Positions 17,069 through 26,074 of a DNA stretch of 62,182 nucleotides are shown in pieces. The notes below the pieces were generated by a model. That model was not told where the DNA came from, did not search any database, and was given only the letters and a program-made list of their open reading frames with translations. The stretch's first letter is position 1. The number at the start of each line of letters is the position of its first letter. Source of the stretch: Pseudomonas sp. B28(2017) (lineage in GTDB: Bacteria; Pseudomonadota; Gammaproteobacteria; Pseudomonadales; Pseudomonadaceae); contig NZ_NEJH01000019.1 of assembly GCF_002113025.1 (NCBI RefSeq), positions 1-62,182 on the forward strand, given 5' to 3'. The position numbers and the translations under genes are program-made.

Positions 17069-18352
17069 ATGTTGACTGCATTTAGCATTTTCCTGCTCAC
17101 CATGGTGCTGGTCATCTGGCAACCCAAGGGCCTGGGCGTCGGCTGGAGCGCCTCCCTGGGAGCCGTTCTGGCCCTGTTTGCGGGCGTCGTGACGCTGGAC
17201 GATATTCCAGTGGTGTGGGGCATTGTCTGGAACGCCACCGCGACATTCATCTCGCTCATCATCATCAGCTTGTTGCTCGATGAGGCCGGATTTTTCCAAT
17301 GGGCCGCGTTGCATGTGGCGCGCTGGGCCAAGGGTGACGGCCGTCGCCTGTTCGTATTCACGATACTGCTGGGGGCCGGCGTATCCGCGCTGTTTGCCAA
17401 TGACGGTGCAGCGCTGATCCTGACCCCCATCGTTGTTTCAATACTGCTCGCGTTGCGTTTTTCGCCAGCGTCTACCCTGGCGTTCGTCATGGCGGCCGGC
17501 TTTATCGCCGACACGGCGAGCTTGCCCCTGGTGGTGTCCAACCTGGTCAACATCGTTTCGGCGGACTACTTCGACCTGGCTTTCAGCGAATACGCCTCGA
17601 TCATGGTGCCAGTCAATTTCGTTGCCGTGGCGACCACTCTTGCGGTGCTGTACTGGTTTTTCCGGCGTGACATTCCCAGGCACTACTCACTGGAAGACGT
17701 GCTGGATCCGCGACGTGCCGTGCGAGACCCCCTGACCTTCCGCGTCGGCTGGATTGTTTTGGTCTTGTTGTTGATCGGGCTGTTTGCGCTGGAACCCTTG
17801 GGCATTCCAATCAGCGCCATCGCAGCGGTCTGTGCCGCGATGCTGTTCGCCGTGGCTGCGCGCGGGCATGTCATTTCCACCCGACGAGTGCTGCGTGAAG
17901 CGCCCTGGCACGTCGTGATCTTTTCGCTGGGCATGTACCTGGTGGTTTTCGGGCTGAAAAACGCCGGACTGACCACCTCCATGACAATGGCCCTGAACTA
18001 CATGGCCGAATTCGGCATCTGGGGCGCCGCGTTGGGCACGGGCCTGCTCACGGCTTTGCTGTCATCGGGCATGAACAACATGCCCACGGTGCTGGTGGGC
18101 GCCCTGTCGATTCAAGCCAGTGACGCCACGGGTGTGGTACGTGAAGCCATGATCTACGCCAATGTCATCGGCTCTGACCTGGGCCCCAAAATCACCCCCA
18201 TCGGCAGTCTGGCCACCCTGCTCTGGCTGCATGTTCTGGAGCGCAAGGGTATCCGCATTACCTGGGGTTACTACTTCAGGGTCGGCGTAGTCCTGACGCT
18301 GCCGATTCTGCTCATCACCTTGTCTGCCCTGGCCATGCGCCTGAGCGTTTAG
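17069..18352 (+). CDS. arsB: Arsenite efflux pump ArsB
   Basis: 427 residues with about 12 membrane helices, the normal ArsB length. Recognisable stretches are FANDGAALILTPIV, the ADTASLPLVVSNLVN segment and the C-terminal GSDLGPKITPIGSLATLLW signature. It exports As(III) and Sb(III) across the inner membrane by proton antiport. Second gene of the operon, 11 bases before the start context of arsC. Confidence 0.95.
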   Translation: MLTAFSIFLLTMVLVIWQPKGLGVGWSASLGAVLALFAGVVTLDDIPVVWGIVWNATATFISLIIISLLLDEAGFFQWAALHVARWAKGDGRRLFVFTILLGAGVSALFANDGAALILTPIVVSILLALRFSPASTLAFVMAAGFIADTASLPLVVSNLVNIVSADYFDLAFSEYASIMVPVNFVAVATTLAVLYWFFRRDIPRHYSLEDVLDPRRAVRDPLTFRVGWIVLVLLLIGLFALEPLGIPISAIAAVCAAMLFAVAARGHVISTRRVLREAPWHVVIFSLGMYLVVFGLKNAGLTTSMTMALNYMAEFGIWGAALGTGLLTALLSSGMNNMPTVLVGALSIQASDATGVVREAMIYANVIGSDLGPKITPIGSLATLLWLHVLERKGIRITWGYYFRVGVVLTLPILLITLSALAMRLSV

Positions 18353-18381
18353 CCCCTGAGCCATTGCAAAGAGGAGTCACC

Positions 18382-18852
18382 ATGCGCGTTCTGTTCATGT
18401 GTACCGCCAATAGCTGTCGCAGCATCCTGTCCGAAGCCATGTTCAATCATCTCGCCCCGGAAGGTTTTCAGGCGATCAGTGCCGGCAGCTTCCCCAGGGG
18501 ACAGGTGTTGCCCCGCAGCCTGAGCACGCTGCAAGAGGCCGGCATTGCCATCGACGGCTTGAGCAGCAAAGGCAATGACGCGTTCGAAACCAACCCTCCG
18601 GATATCGTCATTACGGTCTGCGACAAGGCCGCCGGCGAGTCGTGTCCCGTGTACTTCGGACCGGCACTGAAAGCACATTGGGGCCTGGAAGACCCATCGG
18701 ACATAAAGGGCGATGAAGCAACGGTATCGGCGGCGTTCCACGCAACCCTGGCGCACATTGAAACGCGCTGCCGGGCATTCATGAACCTGCCTTTTGCCCA
18801 AATTGACCGCGATGCGCTGAAGCGGGAACTCGACCGCATCGGCACGCTGTAA
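18382..18852 (+). CDS. arsC: Arsenate reductase ArsC, low-molecular-weight phosphatase type
   Basis: 156 residues from the ATG at 18382 (GAGGAG at about 7 bases). CTANSCRS near residues 7-14 is the C-x5-R phosphatase loop. A later Cys region (VCDKAAGESCP, about residues 76-86) supplies the relay cysteines of thioredoxin-coupled ArsC. It reduces arsenate to arsenite for ArsB. Sits between arsB and arsH. Confidence 0.93.
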   Translation: MRVLFMCTANSCRSILSEAMFNHLAPEGFQAISAGSFPRGQVLPRSLSTLQEAGIAIDGLSSKGNDAFETNPPDIVITVCDKAAGESCPVYFGPALKAHWGLEDPSDIKGDEATVSAAFHATLAHIETRCRAFMNLPFAQIDRDALKRELDRIGTL

Positions 18853-18863
18853 CCGGAGCCCCC

Positions 18864-19559
18864 ATGACCCATCCGCTGCCCAATCTCGACACCTCACTGA
18901 CTCAACCCATCGCCAATGGACGCGACGACCAGCACAAGCCGCGCATCCTGTTGCTATACGGCTCCACTCGTGCACGGTCGTTCAGTCGCCTGTTGGTCGA
19001 AGAAGCCGCCCGGTTGCTCGAACACTTCGGCGCCGAGACGCGGATCTTCAATCCTTCAGGCCTGCCACTACCGGACGACGCGCCCACCGATCACCCGAAA
19101 GTCCAGGAACTGCTCGAACTGATGCAGTGGTCTGAAGGACAGGTCTGGTGCTCGCCAGAACGCCACGGATCCATGTCCGCCGTATTCAAGGCACAAATAG
19201 ACTGGGTACCGTTGGCGTTGGGGGCCATTCGTCCAACCCAGGGAAAAACCCTCGCGGTCATGCAAGTCTGCGGCGGTTCCCAGTCCTTTAATGTGGTGAA
19301 TCAACTGCGTGTGCTGGGGCGCTGGATGCGCATGTTCACAATCCCCAATCAATCATCCGTGCCAAAGGCTTTTCTGGAGTTTGACGATGCCAACCGCATG
19401 AAGCCATCGTCGCTGTACGACAGGGTGGTGGACGTTATGGAGGAACTGGTGAAATTTACCCTGCTGCTACGGGATCGCCCCGATCTGGTTGACCGCTACT
19501 CGGAAAGAAAAGAGTCAGCGCAGGAACTGACTCTGCGCGTGAATCAACGGTCGATCTGA
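18864..19559 (+). CDS. arsH: Organoarsenical-oxidising flavoprotein ArsH
   Basis: 231 residues, an NADPH-dependent FMN reductase fold protein. Seen are LLYGSTRARSFSR (FMN phosphate loop, about residues 29-41), SPERHGSMSAVFKAQIDW, and QVCGGSQSFNVVNQLR. ArsH oxidises trivalent organoarsenicals and has quinone reductase activity. Last gene of arsRBCH, 11 bases after arsC, followed by a terminator. Confidence 0.94.
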   Translation: MTHPLPNLDTSLTQPIANGRDDQHKPRILLLYGSTRARSFSRLLVEEAARLLEHFGAETRIFNPSGLPLPDDAPTDHPKVQELLELMQWSEGQVWCSPERHGSMSAVFKAQIDWVPLALGAIRPTQGKTLAVMQVCGGSQSFNVVNQLRVLGRWMRMFTIPNQSSVPKAFLEFDDANRMKPSSLYDRVVDVMEELVKFTLLLRDRPDLVDRYSERKESAQELTLRVNQRSI

Positions 19560-19595
19560 ATGTAGAGATCTTCCCCTTGGCTCGATAGCCGAAAA

Positions 19596-19635
19596 AGTCG
19601 CAAACCCCAACGCTTCAGGGCTTGCGACTCTTTGC
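19596..19635 (+). terminator. Terminator of ars operon
   Basis: AGTCGCAA...TTGCGACT stem with inner CCC/GGG pairing, followed by CTTTG and preceded by A5. Probably bidirectional, closing arsRBCH. Confidence 0.65.
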
Positions 19636-19777
19636 CGATATGTCCCTCAGACTCCCGGGACGTTTTCCACGGGTATGCCTGCCGTGCTCATTGCACCGGG
19701 TGCAGGCCTGGTTCTCTACGATTACAGGGTACGGGGTGCTGGCCTGACGCCTGTGCATGATGCCCGGCAACCGGGCA

Positions 19778-20176
19778 TCACTCCCTATTCAGCACATCGA
19801 TGATCGGGCAAACGGCCCCGCCGTCGCCTTCATCGCATTTCTGCACCAGTTCGCCCAGCACCTGCCGAATGGCGGCAAGGTCGGCCATCTTTTGCTCGAT
19901 CATGCCCAGCTTGCGCACGGCCAGTGCCCGAGTCTCGCTACAGGTGCAGGCCGCATCAAGTGTCAGCAGCATGCCCACCTCATCCAGCGTGAATCCCAGT
20001 GCCTGCGCCCTCTTGATGAAGCGCAATCGTTTGACCTGCTCCGGTAGATAGTGCCGATAACCACTGAGCGGCTTTGGTGGTTCATCCAGCAAGCCGCGTC
20101 GCTGGTAATAACGAATGGTCTCGATGTTCACCCCGGCAGCTTCCGCCAGCTTGCCGATACTCAGCCCTGTCGCCAT
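19778..20176 (-). CDS. MerR-family regulator with mercury-type cysteine triad
   Basis: 132 residues from the ATG at 20176 (AAGGGG at 6 bases; a GTG lies one codon earlier). The N-terminal MerR helix-turn-helix is clear (IGKLAEAAGVNIETIRYYQRRGLL). Cysteines at 79, 114 and 123 keep exactly the 35- and 9-residue spacings of the Hg(II)-binding Cys82/117/126 of Tn501 MerR, and C-P-I-I follows the last. This argues for thiophilic metal sensing, most likely Hg(II). It is divergent from a GDCCVxC gene; no merTPA genes are nearby. Confidence 0.85.
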   Translation of the reverse strand: MATGLSIGKLAEAAGVNIETIRYYQRRGLLDEPPKPLSGYRHYLPEQVKRLRFIKRAQALGFTLDEVGMLLTLDAACTCSETRALAVRKLGMIEQKMADLAAIRQVLGELVQKCDEGDGGAVCPIIDVLNRE

Positions 20177-20186
20177 CACGCGCCCC

Positions 20187-20218
20187 TTGATTCTGTACCC
20201 GGGTACGGAGTGTAGAGT
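20187..20218 (+). promoter_or_regulatory. MerR-type promoter and operator
   Basis: -35 TTGATT (20187-20192) and -10 TAGAGT (20213-20218) are 20 bp apart, overlong as in MerR-controlled promoters. The spacer contains the perfect dyad GTACCCGGGTAC (20195-20206), very close to the mer operator core. It reads towards the Cys-rich gene. Confidence 0.75.
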
Positions 20219-20324
20219 GACTCTAGGTTAGATCGATTCAATGGAGAAGACGATGGCTCAGGCTCCAGCAGAAAACCGTCAGGCTCGACATTCAGAACCC
20301 CAACCATGCACAAGTGAGGCAAGC

Positions 20325-20543
20325 ATGAGCGCCGTCATCCTCGAGTCCGTGTTGACCTGCCCGCATTGCGGTTTCGCCAAGCAGGAGGCCATGCCCACGG
20401 ACGCGTGCCAGTTCTTCTATGAGTGTGGCAGTTGCAAAACCCTGCTACGCCCGAACCCCGGTGACTGCTGCGTGTTCTGTTCGTTTGGCACGGTGAAATG
20501 CCCGCCGATTCAGGAGCAGCGCGGATGCTGTGGTACGGGTTGA
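20325..20543 (+). CDS. GDCCVxC-domain cysteine-rich small protein
   Basis: 72 residues from the ATG at 20325; an in-frame ATG at 20253 with GGAG upstream would add 24 residues. There are eleven cysteines: CPHC (12-15), C28, C34-x2-C37, the GDCCVFC signature (46-52), C59-P-P-I and CC (68-69). The family is known as GDCCVxC-domain (seleno)proteins. Here the positions are cysteines; no in-frame TGA interrupts. It probably binds Hg or another soft metal, given the MerR-type promoter upstream. Function not established. Confidence 0.8.
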   Translation: MSAVILESVLTCPHCGFAKQEAMPTDACQFFYECGSCKTLLRPNPGDCCVFCSFGTVKCPPIQEQRGCCGTG

Positions 20544-20611
20544 CCCATGTTTATTCGGTTTATCAGACGCCCCTGACGCGCCTCAAACCGCGATTATGGG
20601 AGGTTAGTGTC

Positions 20612-20707
20612 ATGTGGAATTACGCTCTGATGCTCGTGGTGGTCTACCTGATCATCACCCTCAGCATCGGCTGGCTGTATACCATTGCTCTCCTGCATTG
20701 GCTTTGA
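20612..20707 (+). CDS. 31-residue single-helix membrane peptide
   Basis: Begins MWNYALML and ends TIALLHWL; almost entirely hydrophobic and long enough for one transmembrane helix. GGGAGG sits eight bases before the ATG, an excellent ribosome binding site. It follows the GDCCVxC gene by 68 bases on the same strand and is likely under the same MerR-type promoter. No cysteines, so it is not a MerT/MerE-like metal channel by itself. Function unknown. Confidence 0.6.
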   Translation: MWNYALMLVVVYLIITLSIGWLYTIALLHWL

Positions 20708-20790
20708 TTCGATGGATAAAGTGTTGCTGCAACCATTCACGGAACTGGACGACAGCTTCACTCCCCCCATTTCTATCGATTCTTTGTCAA

Positions 20791-21177
20791 TCACCCCCAC
20801 GCTCGCCACGCACCAATCGCGGCAATGAACCACGTCAGTACGATGAACACCGCAGCAAGCTTGTTCACAGGGCGCTGCAAGTCTCTAGCCTCCCACTCCG
20901 CCGCTTTGAGCTGACACTCCTGCAGCACTGCTGTTGGCATCAGCCGGATAGCAGCCAGAATGCCAAGCGGCAAAATAATCACGTCATCCACGTATCCAAG
21001 CACGGGAATAAAATCGGGAATAAGGTCGATTGGGCTCAGCGCATAGGCCACGACAAAAACCGAGATCCACTTGGGTAGCCAGGGTGTTTGCGGATGCTGA
21101 TAACAAAACCACAGAACCATGGTTTGCCGTTTCAGCTTTCGGGCCCAGCTTCGCAGGCAATAAAGAAGGCGGTTCAT
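20791..21177 (-). CDS. YkvA-like DUF1232 membrane protein
   Basis: 128 residues. The DUF1232 signature is clear: ALSPIDLIPDFIPVLGYVDDVIILPLG, cited in part, around residues 46-70, followed by a second helix near the C-terminus (VFIVLTWFIAAIGAW). Membrane-associated and of unknown function. Convergent with the microprotein gene, 83 bases away. Confidence 0.82.
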   Translation of the reverse strand: MNRLLYCLRSWARKLKRQTMVLWFCYQHPQTPWLPKWISVFVVAYALSPIDLIPDFIPVLGYVDDVIILPLGILAAIRLMPTAVLQECQLKAAEWEARDLQRPVNKLAAVFIVLTWFIAAIGAWRAWG

Positions 21178-21296
21178 TTCGTTGTCATCAGAATGTGAGG
21201 GATGCGATCACCAGCGTAGCGCCATTGGAAAGAGGGTGCGATGGGTTGGTTGCAGCCCTTGGTGACAGGCAGCCATTGCCCAGAATCAGTCACTCA

Positions 21297-22100
21297 TCAA
21301 TGGCTGATCCGAAGGAGTCGACCGACTGCATCCAGAACGACATCGGGGGTCTCTCGATGGGGGACATGATGACAATTTTCCAGTATCAGGTATTCCCCGG
21401 GCACCGTCGCAAGTCTGGCGATACGCATGGGGTGCAGAACGGATCCGTACTCGTCTTGCTCTCCATGAAGTGCAAGCAGCGGGCAGTGAATAGCGTCAAT
21501 GGCGTCTTCAATCGTCCAGCCGCTGAATGCCTCCGACAGCCAGGTATCCGTCCAGGCAGACAGCACCCACTGCGCTTTATCGCCATGATATTTCTCAAGA
21601 CGCGCCATTTGCCCTGGCACCTCAAACTGTGCCTTGGCATCCCGAATGCCGCGCAGCGTCTGCTCTTCAACGAAGGCTTGTGCTGAAACGGTGATCAATG
21701 CAACGCAGCTCTGCGGGTACAAGGAGGCGCAGTTCGTTGCCATCGCGCCGCCAACACTATGGCCAAAGGCGACAAACCGATCGAATTGGAATTCGGCCCT
21801 TATGAATGCGAAGAAACGCTCGGCTTCGTCGCGAATGAAATGCATGGGCAAGTTCCCCGGGTACGGATCCGACTGCCCGAAGCCGAGTCGGTCGTAGGCA
21901 ATCACCTCGCGCTTTGTGGCCTGACAGAGTCGCTCAGGGAAATCTCGCCACAATTCGACGCATCCCAGGGAATCATGAAAAAGAATGATCGGCGGTTCTA
22001 CCTGACTGTATTCCACACCCGCCGGAAACCAGCGTCGGGTAAACAGTCGCCCATGGGGCGTATCGATCCATAGCGTTTCGGCACAGACAAACGATGACAT
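21297..22100 (-). CDS. Alpha/beta-hydrolase
   Basis: 267 residues; AGGA upstream of the ATG. Nucleophile elbow GHSVGG, an Asp in LHGEQDEYGSV and a His in NCHHVPHRE fit the catalytic triad of alpha/beta-hydrolases. Oxyanion hole region LFHDSLGCVELW near residue 40. Substrate unknown; the family includes esterases, lactonases and C-C hydrolases. It is a single gene with no obvious operon partner. Confidence 0.85.
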   Translation of the reverse strand: MSSFVCAETLWIDTPHGRLFTRRWFPAGVEYSQVEPPIILFHDSLGCVELWRDFPERLCQATKREVIAYDRLGFGQSDPYPGNLPMHFIRDEAERFFAFIRAEFQFDRFVAFGHSVGGAMATNCASLYPQSCVALITVSAQAFVEEQTLRGIRDAKAQFEVPGQMARLEKYHGDKAQWVLSAWTDTWLSEAFSGWTIEDAIDAIHCPLLALHGEQDEYGSVLHPMRIARLATVPGEYLILENCHHVPHRETPDVVLDAVGRLLRISH

Positions 22101-22309
22101 TGGAATCCTCGACTGATCATTCAGGCGGATAAGAGTAAACGAAGTGTTGCGGTCGTGAGGACAGCGACCAACACGACCGGAAAAATCGGCAACAGGCTAT
22201 CGATCATGATTTCGCCCATAGATAAGCGGCGACAAGCCCATGGCCCAGCTCTCGTCACATATGAAGAACAGAGACGGCAGTGTTTTTTTCAATGGCAAAT
22301 GCTGGAGTT

Positions 22310-22491
22310 AAGGTGCCAGCGCCACAACTTTCCATGCCGATCTCACAGCCGGGCTCGATCTTCTCCAGCACCGTTTGCAGCCAGCGATCGCGAGGTAAAC
22401 GCTGCCGCCAGACTGGCTGCTCATGACGATCCACGCCGTGAATCTGAAACACGTTCTTGGCCAGGTCGACCCCAATGCGCATAAGCTTCAT
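22310..22491 (-). mobile_element. IS110-family transposase remnant
   Basis: From the ATG at 22491 the frame reads MKLMRIGVDLAKNVFQIHGV and continues to EIGMESCG. This is the start of the IS110-type DEDD transposase, with the first catalytic Asp in GVDLAKN. After about 58 residues the similarity stops and the frame runs into unrelated sequence, ending at 22255. The remaining 85 percent of a normal IS110 transposase is absent, so the element cannot be autonomous. Confidence 0.8.
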
Positions 22492-22598
22492 GTGTGGACT
22501 CCTTCTCACGGTAGGTTGATGCATTTACTGATTCACCATGGGGTGACAGAAATGGGCTACCTTGTTGTACCGGTTACTCACAGCTCAGGGAGAGCGCC

Positions 22599-23024
22599 AT
22601 GTCTGTAGAAATCCATCTTTCGGAAAATGCGACTGAAGAAGAGCGGTCAGGAATTCTGACCCCGTTGCTGGCCCATAACCTGGCCAACGGTGGGGACGAT
22701 GCCCATGAAACATTTGCCCTGTTGCTACGAGATCCTGACAGCAACGAAGTCATTGGCGGGCTGTACGGCAAGGTCTCTTATCGATGGCTACTCATCGATC
22801 TTGTCAGCGTTCCCGAGTCGATGCGTGGCCAGGGTATCGGAGAACGGCTAATGCGCATGGCCGAAGAAGTCGCGCAGAAAAAACACTGCATTGGTATCTG
22901 GCTGGAGACCTTCAGCTTTCAGGCACCCGGGTTTTACCAAAGACTTGGTTACTCCGAATTCGGACGCCTGGCAGATTATCCACCGGGGCATACCCGGTTC
23001 TATTTCCAGAAGTCGTTGTGCTGA
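22599..23024 (+). CDS. GNAT-family N-acetyltransferase
   Basis: 141 residues; GGGAGAG eight bases before the ATG. The acetyl-CoA-binding motif is VPESMRGQGIGERLMR (about residues 69-84), followed by GFYQRLGYSEFGR. Substrate unknown. It lies immediately right of the IS110 remnant. Confidence 0.85.
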   Translation: MSVEIHLSENATEEERSGILTPLLAHNLANGGDDAHETFALLLRDPDSNEVIGGLYGKVSYRWLLIDLVSVPESMRGQGIGERLMRMAEEVAQKKHCIGIWLETFSFQAPGFYQRLGYSEFGRLADYPPGHTRFYFQKSLC

Positions 23025-23307
23025 CAGCGTTTTGGGTATTGGCCCGATAGCTGCGCCGTAGCAGGCAGCTATCGGCCCAGAGTGTGTAAATACGCTCTGA
23101 ACTCATTGTCTTGGTCATCGACGTTCTTTCTCTGAGCGATTATCGCGCTCTTCACTGCACGGCATTGGGAACACTACAACCAGTATTGAGCCGACGTTTC
23201 GAAAAAAGGTTTCGCGTTGCTGTAAATACTGAAGCTTTAAGCCTGGTCCAATCATCCCCCCCATTGGCCGCCAGTGTTCGTTAGTTAGTGTTCAACGCGG
23301 TAATCAA

Positions 23308-24273
23308 TCAAGCTGAGGCTTTTAAATCCACGCCCAGTGCCTGGGTAAATGCCTTCACCAACGGGCTGCGTACAGTGTTATGGCGCAGGATCAGACTGAA
23401 CGGCGTGACGATGTTGATCAGGTCCGGGCACACCGCGCGAAACTCTCCCCGCGCCACCATCGGCGCGGCGTAATGCTGGGGCAGGAAACCCACGAAACGA
23501 CCAGTCTTGATCAGCAGCGCAACGGCCTCCACCTGGGTTGCCGAGGCGGAAAAGCTGTCGTAGCGGGCAAAGTTGAGCTTATCCCGGTGGATCGCGTAGC
23601 GATGGTTGATGCACTCGTAATCCTTGAGCACATTGCCAGCCATTTCAGCGTCTGCCATGGAGAACAGGGGGTGGCCGACCGCGCAATAAACCTCCGAGCG
23701 TTCTTCGTATAGCGCGTAGTAATCGAACTCTTCGCGTTTTTGATAAACCGGCACAATTCCCGCGACTAACCGCCCCTCTACAACACCCCTTTCCACCTCA
23801 TCAAGTTGCGTTGCCTGAAGTTGAAATCGAACCTTGGGCGACTGTTCGTTAATTTTTCTAAGCGCGGCAACTAACGGTGAATTGGCGTCAGAGATGGTGT
23901 TATCAATAACCCCCACACCAAGATCACCGATAAGTTCGTTTTGCGCTGAACTAAGGCGATCGCGGAAGTTGTCAACCGAGGCAAATAAGTCTATCGACGC
24001 CTGATACACCAGACGCCCTTCTTCCGTCAGATGAAAACCCTCTCGCCCACGCGTGCAAAGGCGCATGCCGATACGGATTTCCAGGTCGGAAATCTGTTTG
24101 CTGATGGCTGCCAGCCCCACGTTCAGCTCATTTTGCGCAGCACTGAAGCCTCCAGCCTCGACCACGGCCTTGAACACTTTGAGCAGTTTGAAGTCCAGCC
24201 CACTAAGGGCCAACGGTGCCCGTTGCAGCGTTTTCGGCGGCGGGTTTCCGGAATTGGAAAGTGGGGTTTCCAT
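23308..24273 (-). CDS. LysR-family regulator, probable controller of the lyase/transport cluster
   Basis: 321 residues with about 25 extra N-terminal residues before the helix-turn-helix (VVEAGGFSAAQNELNVGLAAISKQI). The C-terminal part is a periplasmic-binding-protein-like effector domain. It is divergent from the ArgH-type gene at 24581 with a 307-bp region between, so control of that cluster is a natural inference. Confidence 0.88.
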   Translation of the reverse strand: METPLSNSGNPPPKTLQRAPLALSGLDFKLLKVFKAVVEAGGFSAAQNELNVGLAAISKQISDLEIRIGMRLCTRGREGFHLTEEGRLVYQASIDLFASVDNFRDRLSSAQNELIGDLGVGVIDNTISDANSPLVAALRKINEQSPKVRFQLQATQLDEVERGVVEGRLVAGIVPVYQKREEFDYYALYEERSEVYCAVGHPLFSMADAEMAGNVLKDYECINHRYAIHRDKLNFARYDSFSASATQVEAVALLIKTGRFVGFLPQHYAAPMVARGEFRAVCPDLINIVTPFSLILRHNTVRSPLVKAFTQALGVDLKASA

Positions 24274-24580
24274 AATGCTTATTTACCTCTTGCGCCGTAT
24301 TCAACAACCTGTGTCCAACAACAAAAACATAGCTGGCCTAATAATAATGAACACAGAAAACCAGACTTGGCAACCGCCAAAAAATCCCGAACATCAGTGC
24401 CAACTCACTGATCTCAAAACATTAAAAGCTGACACTTCGATCAGCTCTCGACTTTTTGCAACTGCCCTCTTGAAAACTGCTCTGGCCTGATTCCGTCCGC
24501 TGCTATTGGCTCAATAGCGCAGCGGCGATTACGGCCCGGCACTCCGATTTCAGTTCGCGTTACCGACGAGGAAAACAACA
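24274..24580. other. Divergent promoter region LysR/lyase cluster
   Basis: 307 bp, distinctly more AT-rich than the flanking genes (notably 24285-24430), as expected for a regulated divergent promoter. GAGGAAAA lies ahead of the lyase start. I did not find an unambiguous T-N11-A operator by eye. Confidence 0.45.
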
Positions 24581-26008
24581 ATGTCTCAAACCACCGACCG
24601 TCTCTGGGGTGCTCGCTTCAAAAGCGGTCCGTCCGAAGCCTTGGCCGCCCTGTCCCGTTGCCCTGAGCGCTACTTCCGCCTGACCCCGTACGACCTCGCC
24701 GGTTCCAAGGCCCACGCCCGGGAGTTGCAGCGCGCCGGTCTTTTGAGCGGGCAAGAAACCCAGACCATGCTCGACGCCCTGGAACGTATCGGCGCTGATT
24801 TCCGCGCTGGCAGCATCGCCCCGACCCTGGACGACGAAGACGTCCACACCTTCATCGAGCGTCTGCTGACCGAACGCCTTGGCACCCTCGGTGGCAAGCT
24901 GCGCGCCGGGCGTTCGCGCAACGACCAGACGGCCAACGATCTGCGTCTGTTCTTGCGTGACCACGTGCGCACCCTGACCGTTGAAGTGCTGGCCTTGCAG
25001 CAGGCGCTGGTAGATCAGGCAGAGCAACATATCGAGAGCATCTGCCCCGGTTTCACCCACCTGCAGCAGGCACAACCGATCGTGTTTGCTCATCACCTGC
25101 TGGCCCACGCCCAGTCGATGCTGCGCGACGTGCAGCGTCTGGTGGACTGGGACGCGCGTGCTTCACTGTCGCCACTCGGTGCGGCGGCCATGGCGGGCTC
25201 GGCCATCGCCCGCCTGCCACAGCAATCGGCAAAAGAAATGGGCTACAGCGGCGTTTGCGAAAACTCCATCGACGCCGTCGCCAGCCGCGATCATGTCGCC
25301 GAGTTCCTGTTCATTGCCAGCATGCTCGGCATCAACATTTCGCGTCTCGCCGAAGAGTTTTGCCTGTGGTCGTCACGGCAATTCCGCTGGGTCGCGCTGG
25401 ACGATGCCTATGCCACCGGCAGTTCGATCATGCCGCAGAAGAAAAACCCGGACATCGCCGAACTGGCACGGGGCAAGGCCGGGCGCCTGATCGGTAACCT
25501 GACTGGTCTGCTGTCCACCCTCAAATCCTTGCCACTGTCCTACAACCGCGACTTGAGCGAAGACAAGAACGGCGTGCTCGACAGCGTCGACACCCTGCTG
25601 CTGGTGCTGCCGGCCATGGCTGGAATGGTCGCGACCATGAAGGTCAACGTCGAAGAGCTGCGTCGTCAGGCACCACTGGGGTTCACCCTCGCTACCGAAG
25701 TCGCAGACTGGCTTGCCGTACGCGGCGTGCCGTTCAAGGAAGCCCACGAAATCACCGGTGCACTGGTACAGGCCTGCGAGAAACACGATATCGAATTGTG
25801 GGAAGCGTCACCGGCGCTGTTGGCCGAGGTGGACCCACGCCTGACTCCCGAGGTCCGCGACAGCCTGACCCTGGAAGCCGCCATCGCTGCGCGCAGTGGC
25901 TGGGGCGGCACCGCGCCGCAACAGGTGCGCGAGCAGATCGGCCGGTTGAAAACCGCCCTCGCCGCCCAGCAAGCATGGACCGAAAACTATCAGGGCTTCC
26001 GTCTCTGA
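24581..26008 (+). CDS. ArgH-type lyase (argininosuccinate lyase family)
   Basis: 475 residues, fumarase/aspartase superfamily. RSRNDQTANDLRLFLR (about residues 109-124), THLQQAQPI and the loop GSSIMPQKKNP (280-290), which holds the catalytic Ser, are intact, so it should be a C-N lyase releasing fumarate. The stretch after the loop (DIAELARGKAGRLIGNLTGLL) differs from the version I recall in canonical Pseudomonas ArgH and is closer to actinobacterial ones. Together with its catabolic neighbours this suggests a specialised paralogue, perhaps for an N-substituted aspartate, rather than the housekeeping arginine enzyme. Confidence 0.85.
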   Translation: MSQTTDRLWGARFKSGPSEALAALSRCPERYFRLTPYDLAGSKAHARELQRAGLLSGQETQTMLDALERIGADFRAGSIAPTLDDEDVHTFIERLLTERLGTLGGKLRAGRSRNDQTANDLRLFLRDHVRTLTVEVLALQQALVDQAEQHIESICPGFTHLQQAQPIVFAHHLLAHAQSMLRDVQRLVDWDARASLSPLGAAAMAGSAIARLPQQSAKEMGYSGVCENSIDAVASRDHVAEFLFIASMLGINISRLAEEFCLWSSRQFRWVALDDAYATGSSIMPQKKNPDIAELARGKAGRLIGNLTGLLSTLKSLPLSYNRDLSEDKNGVLDSVDTLLLVLPAMAGMVATMKVNVEELRRQAPLGFTLATEVADWLAVRGVPFKEAHEITGALVQACEKHDIELWEASPALLAEVDPRLTPEVRDSLTLEAAIAARSGWGGTAPQQVREQIGRLKTALAAQQAWTENYQGFRL

Positions 26009-26074
26009 GCCAAAACACAAAACTCCTACAAGGGATAAGTGTTTGACCCGAAATAATGTGTACGGAGAACCAAC

